Of a DNA stretch of 64,000 nt, positions 63,347-64,000 are shown in pieces. The notes under the pieces were generated by a model. It did no database searches. It worked only from the letters and a program-made list of their open reading frames with translations, and was not told where the DNA came from. Positions within the stretch are counted from its first letter, which is position 1; the number at the start of each line of letters is the position of its first letter. This stretch comes from Samsonia erythrinae (lineage in GTDB: Bacteria; Pseudomonadota; Gammaproteobacteria; Enterobacterales; Enterobacteriaceae). The stretch is from assembly GCF_004342665.1 (NCBI RefSeq), contig NZ_SMBY01000001.1, positions 720,950-784,949 on the forward strand. Direction: 5' to 3'. The position numbers and the translations under genes were made by a program.

Positions 63347-64000
63347 ATGTCTGCTTATTCTCGCCCAGTGCTGCTGTTGCTCTGCGGGCTTTTGTTGCTG
63401 ACGATTTGTATTGCGGTATTAAATACGTTGGTTCCCCTTTGGCTGAGCAATCAGTCTCTTCCTGTCTGGCTGGTCGGCCTTGTGGGTTCATCCTATTTCG
63501 GCGGTAATCTGGCCGGCACGCTGATAGCGGGTAAATTAATCAGACGTTATGGATTCAACCGGAGTTATTATTTTGCGGCGTTGCTCTTTGGTGTCGCGCT
63601 CGCTGGCCTCAGTATGTCAGCGGACATCATTAACTGGTTATTTTGGCGTTTTCTCGCCGGGGTCGGCTGCGCATTAATTTGGGTTTCTGTCGAAAGCGCA
63701 TTGCTATGCAGCGGCACCTCTGCGCAGAGAGGACAACTGCTGGCCGCTTATATGACCGCTTATTACCTCGGTAGCGTGGTCGGACAACTCCTGCTCGGCG
63801 TGTTACCCACCGCGCTGTTAAGTGTGTTGCCGTGGATGGTCGCGCTGGTGATTCTGGCAATACTGCCGCTGGTGTTTACGCGTCTTCCCACCCCGCCAGA
63901 GCAGCAGGAAAAACATGTCAACTTGTGGAAAATGCTGACATATCGCAGCGCGCGTTTGGGTGTGCATGGGTGTGTGATTTCCGGTGCGATTTTAGGTTCG
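63347..64000 (+). CDS. ycaD: YcaD, MFS transporter (partial, runs off the window)
   Basis: The first 218 codons of a major-facilitator transporter, open to the window end. It matches E. coli YcaD (382 residues): [23 protein letters not shown] in part, [56 protein letters not shown] and [18 protein letters not shown]. About six transmembrane helices fall in this part. Substrate unknown. ATG 63347 has a poor ribosome-binding site. Position after serS is the E. coli one (dmsABC lie between in E. coli; they are absent here). Confidence 0.9.
   Translation, partial: MSAYSRPVLLLLCGLLLLTICIAVLNTLVPLWLSNQSLPVWLVGLVGSSYFGGNLAGTLIAGKLIRRYGFNRSYYFAALLFGVALAGLSMSADIINWLFWRFLAGVGCALIWVSVESALLCSGTSAQRGQLLAAYMTAYYLGSVVGQLLLGVLPTALLSVLPWMVALVILAILPLVFTRLPTPPEQQEKHVNLWKMLTYRSARLGVHGCVISGAILGS

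Overview
The window is ordinary chromosomal DNA of an enterobacterium. Most genes are recognisable orthologues of Escherichia coli K-12 genes, in long stretches of E. coli order (rimO-yliI-gstB-dacC-deoR; ybjL-ybjM-grxA-nfsA-rimK-ybjN-potFGHI-ybjO-rlmC-artJMQIP-ybjQ-amiD-ybjT-hcr-hcp-lysO-ybjD-cspD-clpS-clpA-infA-aat-cydC-cydD-trxB-lrp-ftsK-lolA-rarA-serS-ycaD). Sequence divergence, moderately high G+C and the missing genes point to Pectobacteriaceae (Pectobacterium/Brenneria/Dickeya type). That assignment is inference. I see no prophage, insertion sequence, CRISPR array, rRNA or tRNA.

Layout. 0-10 kb: hcxA, a KTSC-domain gene, the formaldehyde-detoxification pair frmA-fghA with a PtrR-like LysR regulator, a chemoreceptor with a sigma-28 promoter, folE, yeiB and sanA. 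10-20 kb: rimO, a small decayed P-loop (zeta-toxin-like) gene, yliI, gstB, a three-gene MetQ/MetN/MetI-family ABC transporter, dacC, and deoC-deoR. 20-32 kb: RybB small RNA with a sigma-E promoter, ybjL, ybjM, grxA, nfsA, rimK, ybjN, the putrescine transporter potFGHI, ybjO and rlmC. 32-40 kb: arginine transporter artPIQM plus artJ, ybjQ, amiD and ybjT. 40-50 kb: the nitric-oxide/anaerobic hcp-hcr pair, lysO, ybjD, cspD, clpS-clpA, infA and aat. 50-64 kb: cydDC, trxB, lrp, ftsK, lolA, rarA, serS and the 5' part of ycaD, which runs off the end.

The most informative content beyond the genes is regulatory. I read a near-consensus sigma-28 promoter for the chemoreceptor, the rybB gene with its sigma-E promoter, a DeoR-type operator and sigma-70 promoter for deoC-deoR, paired ARG boxes in front of both artP and artJ, an NsrR operator plus an FNR-like site in front of hcp, and a LexA box in front of ftsK. 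Structured DNA of unknown role includes a roughly 150-bp inverted-repeat element between rlmC and artJ, three consecutive hairpins between hcp and hcr, and a perfect hairpin just upstream of lrp. I did not find a convincing undescribed multi-gene system. The nearest to novelty are the decayed toxin-like gene, the rlmC-artJ repeat and the solitary OLD-family nuclease gene ybjD.
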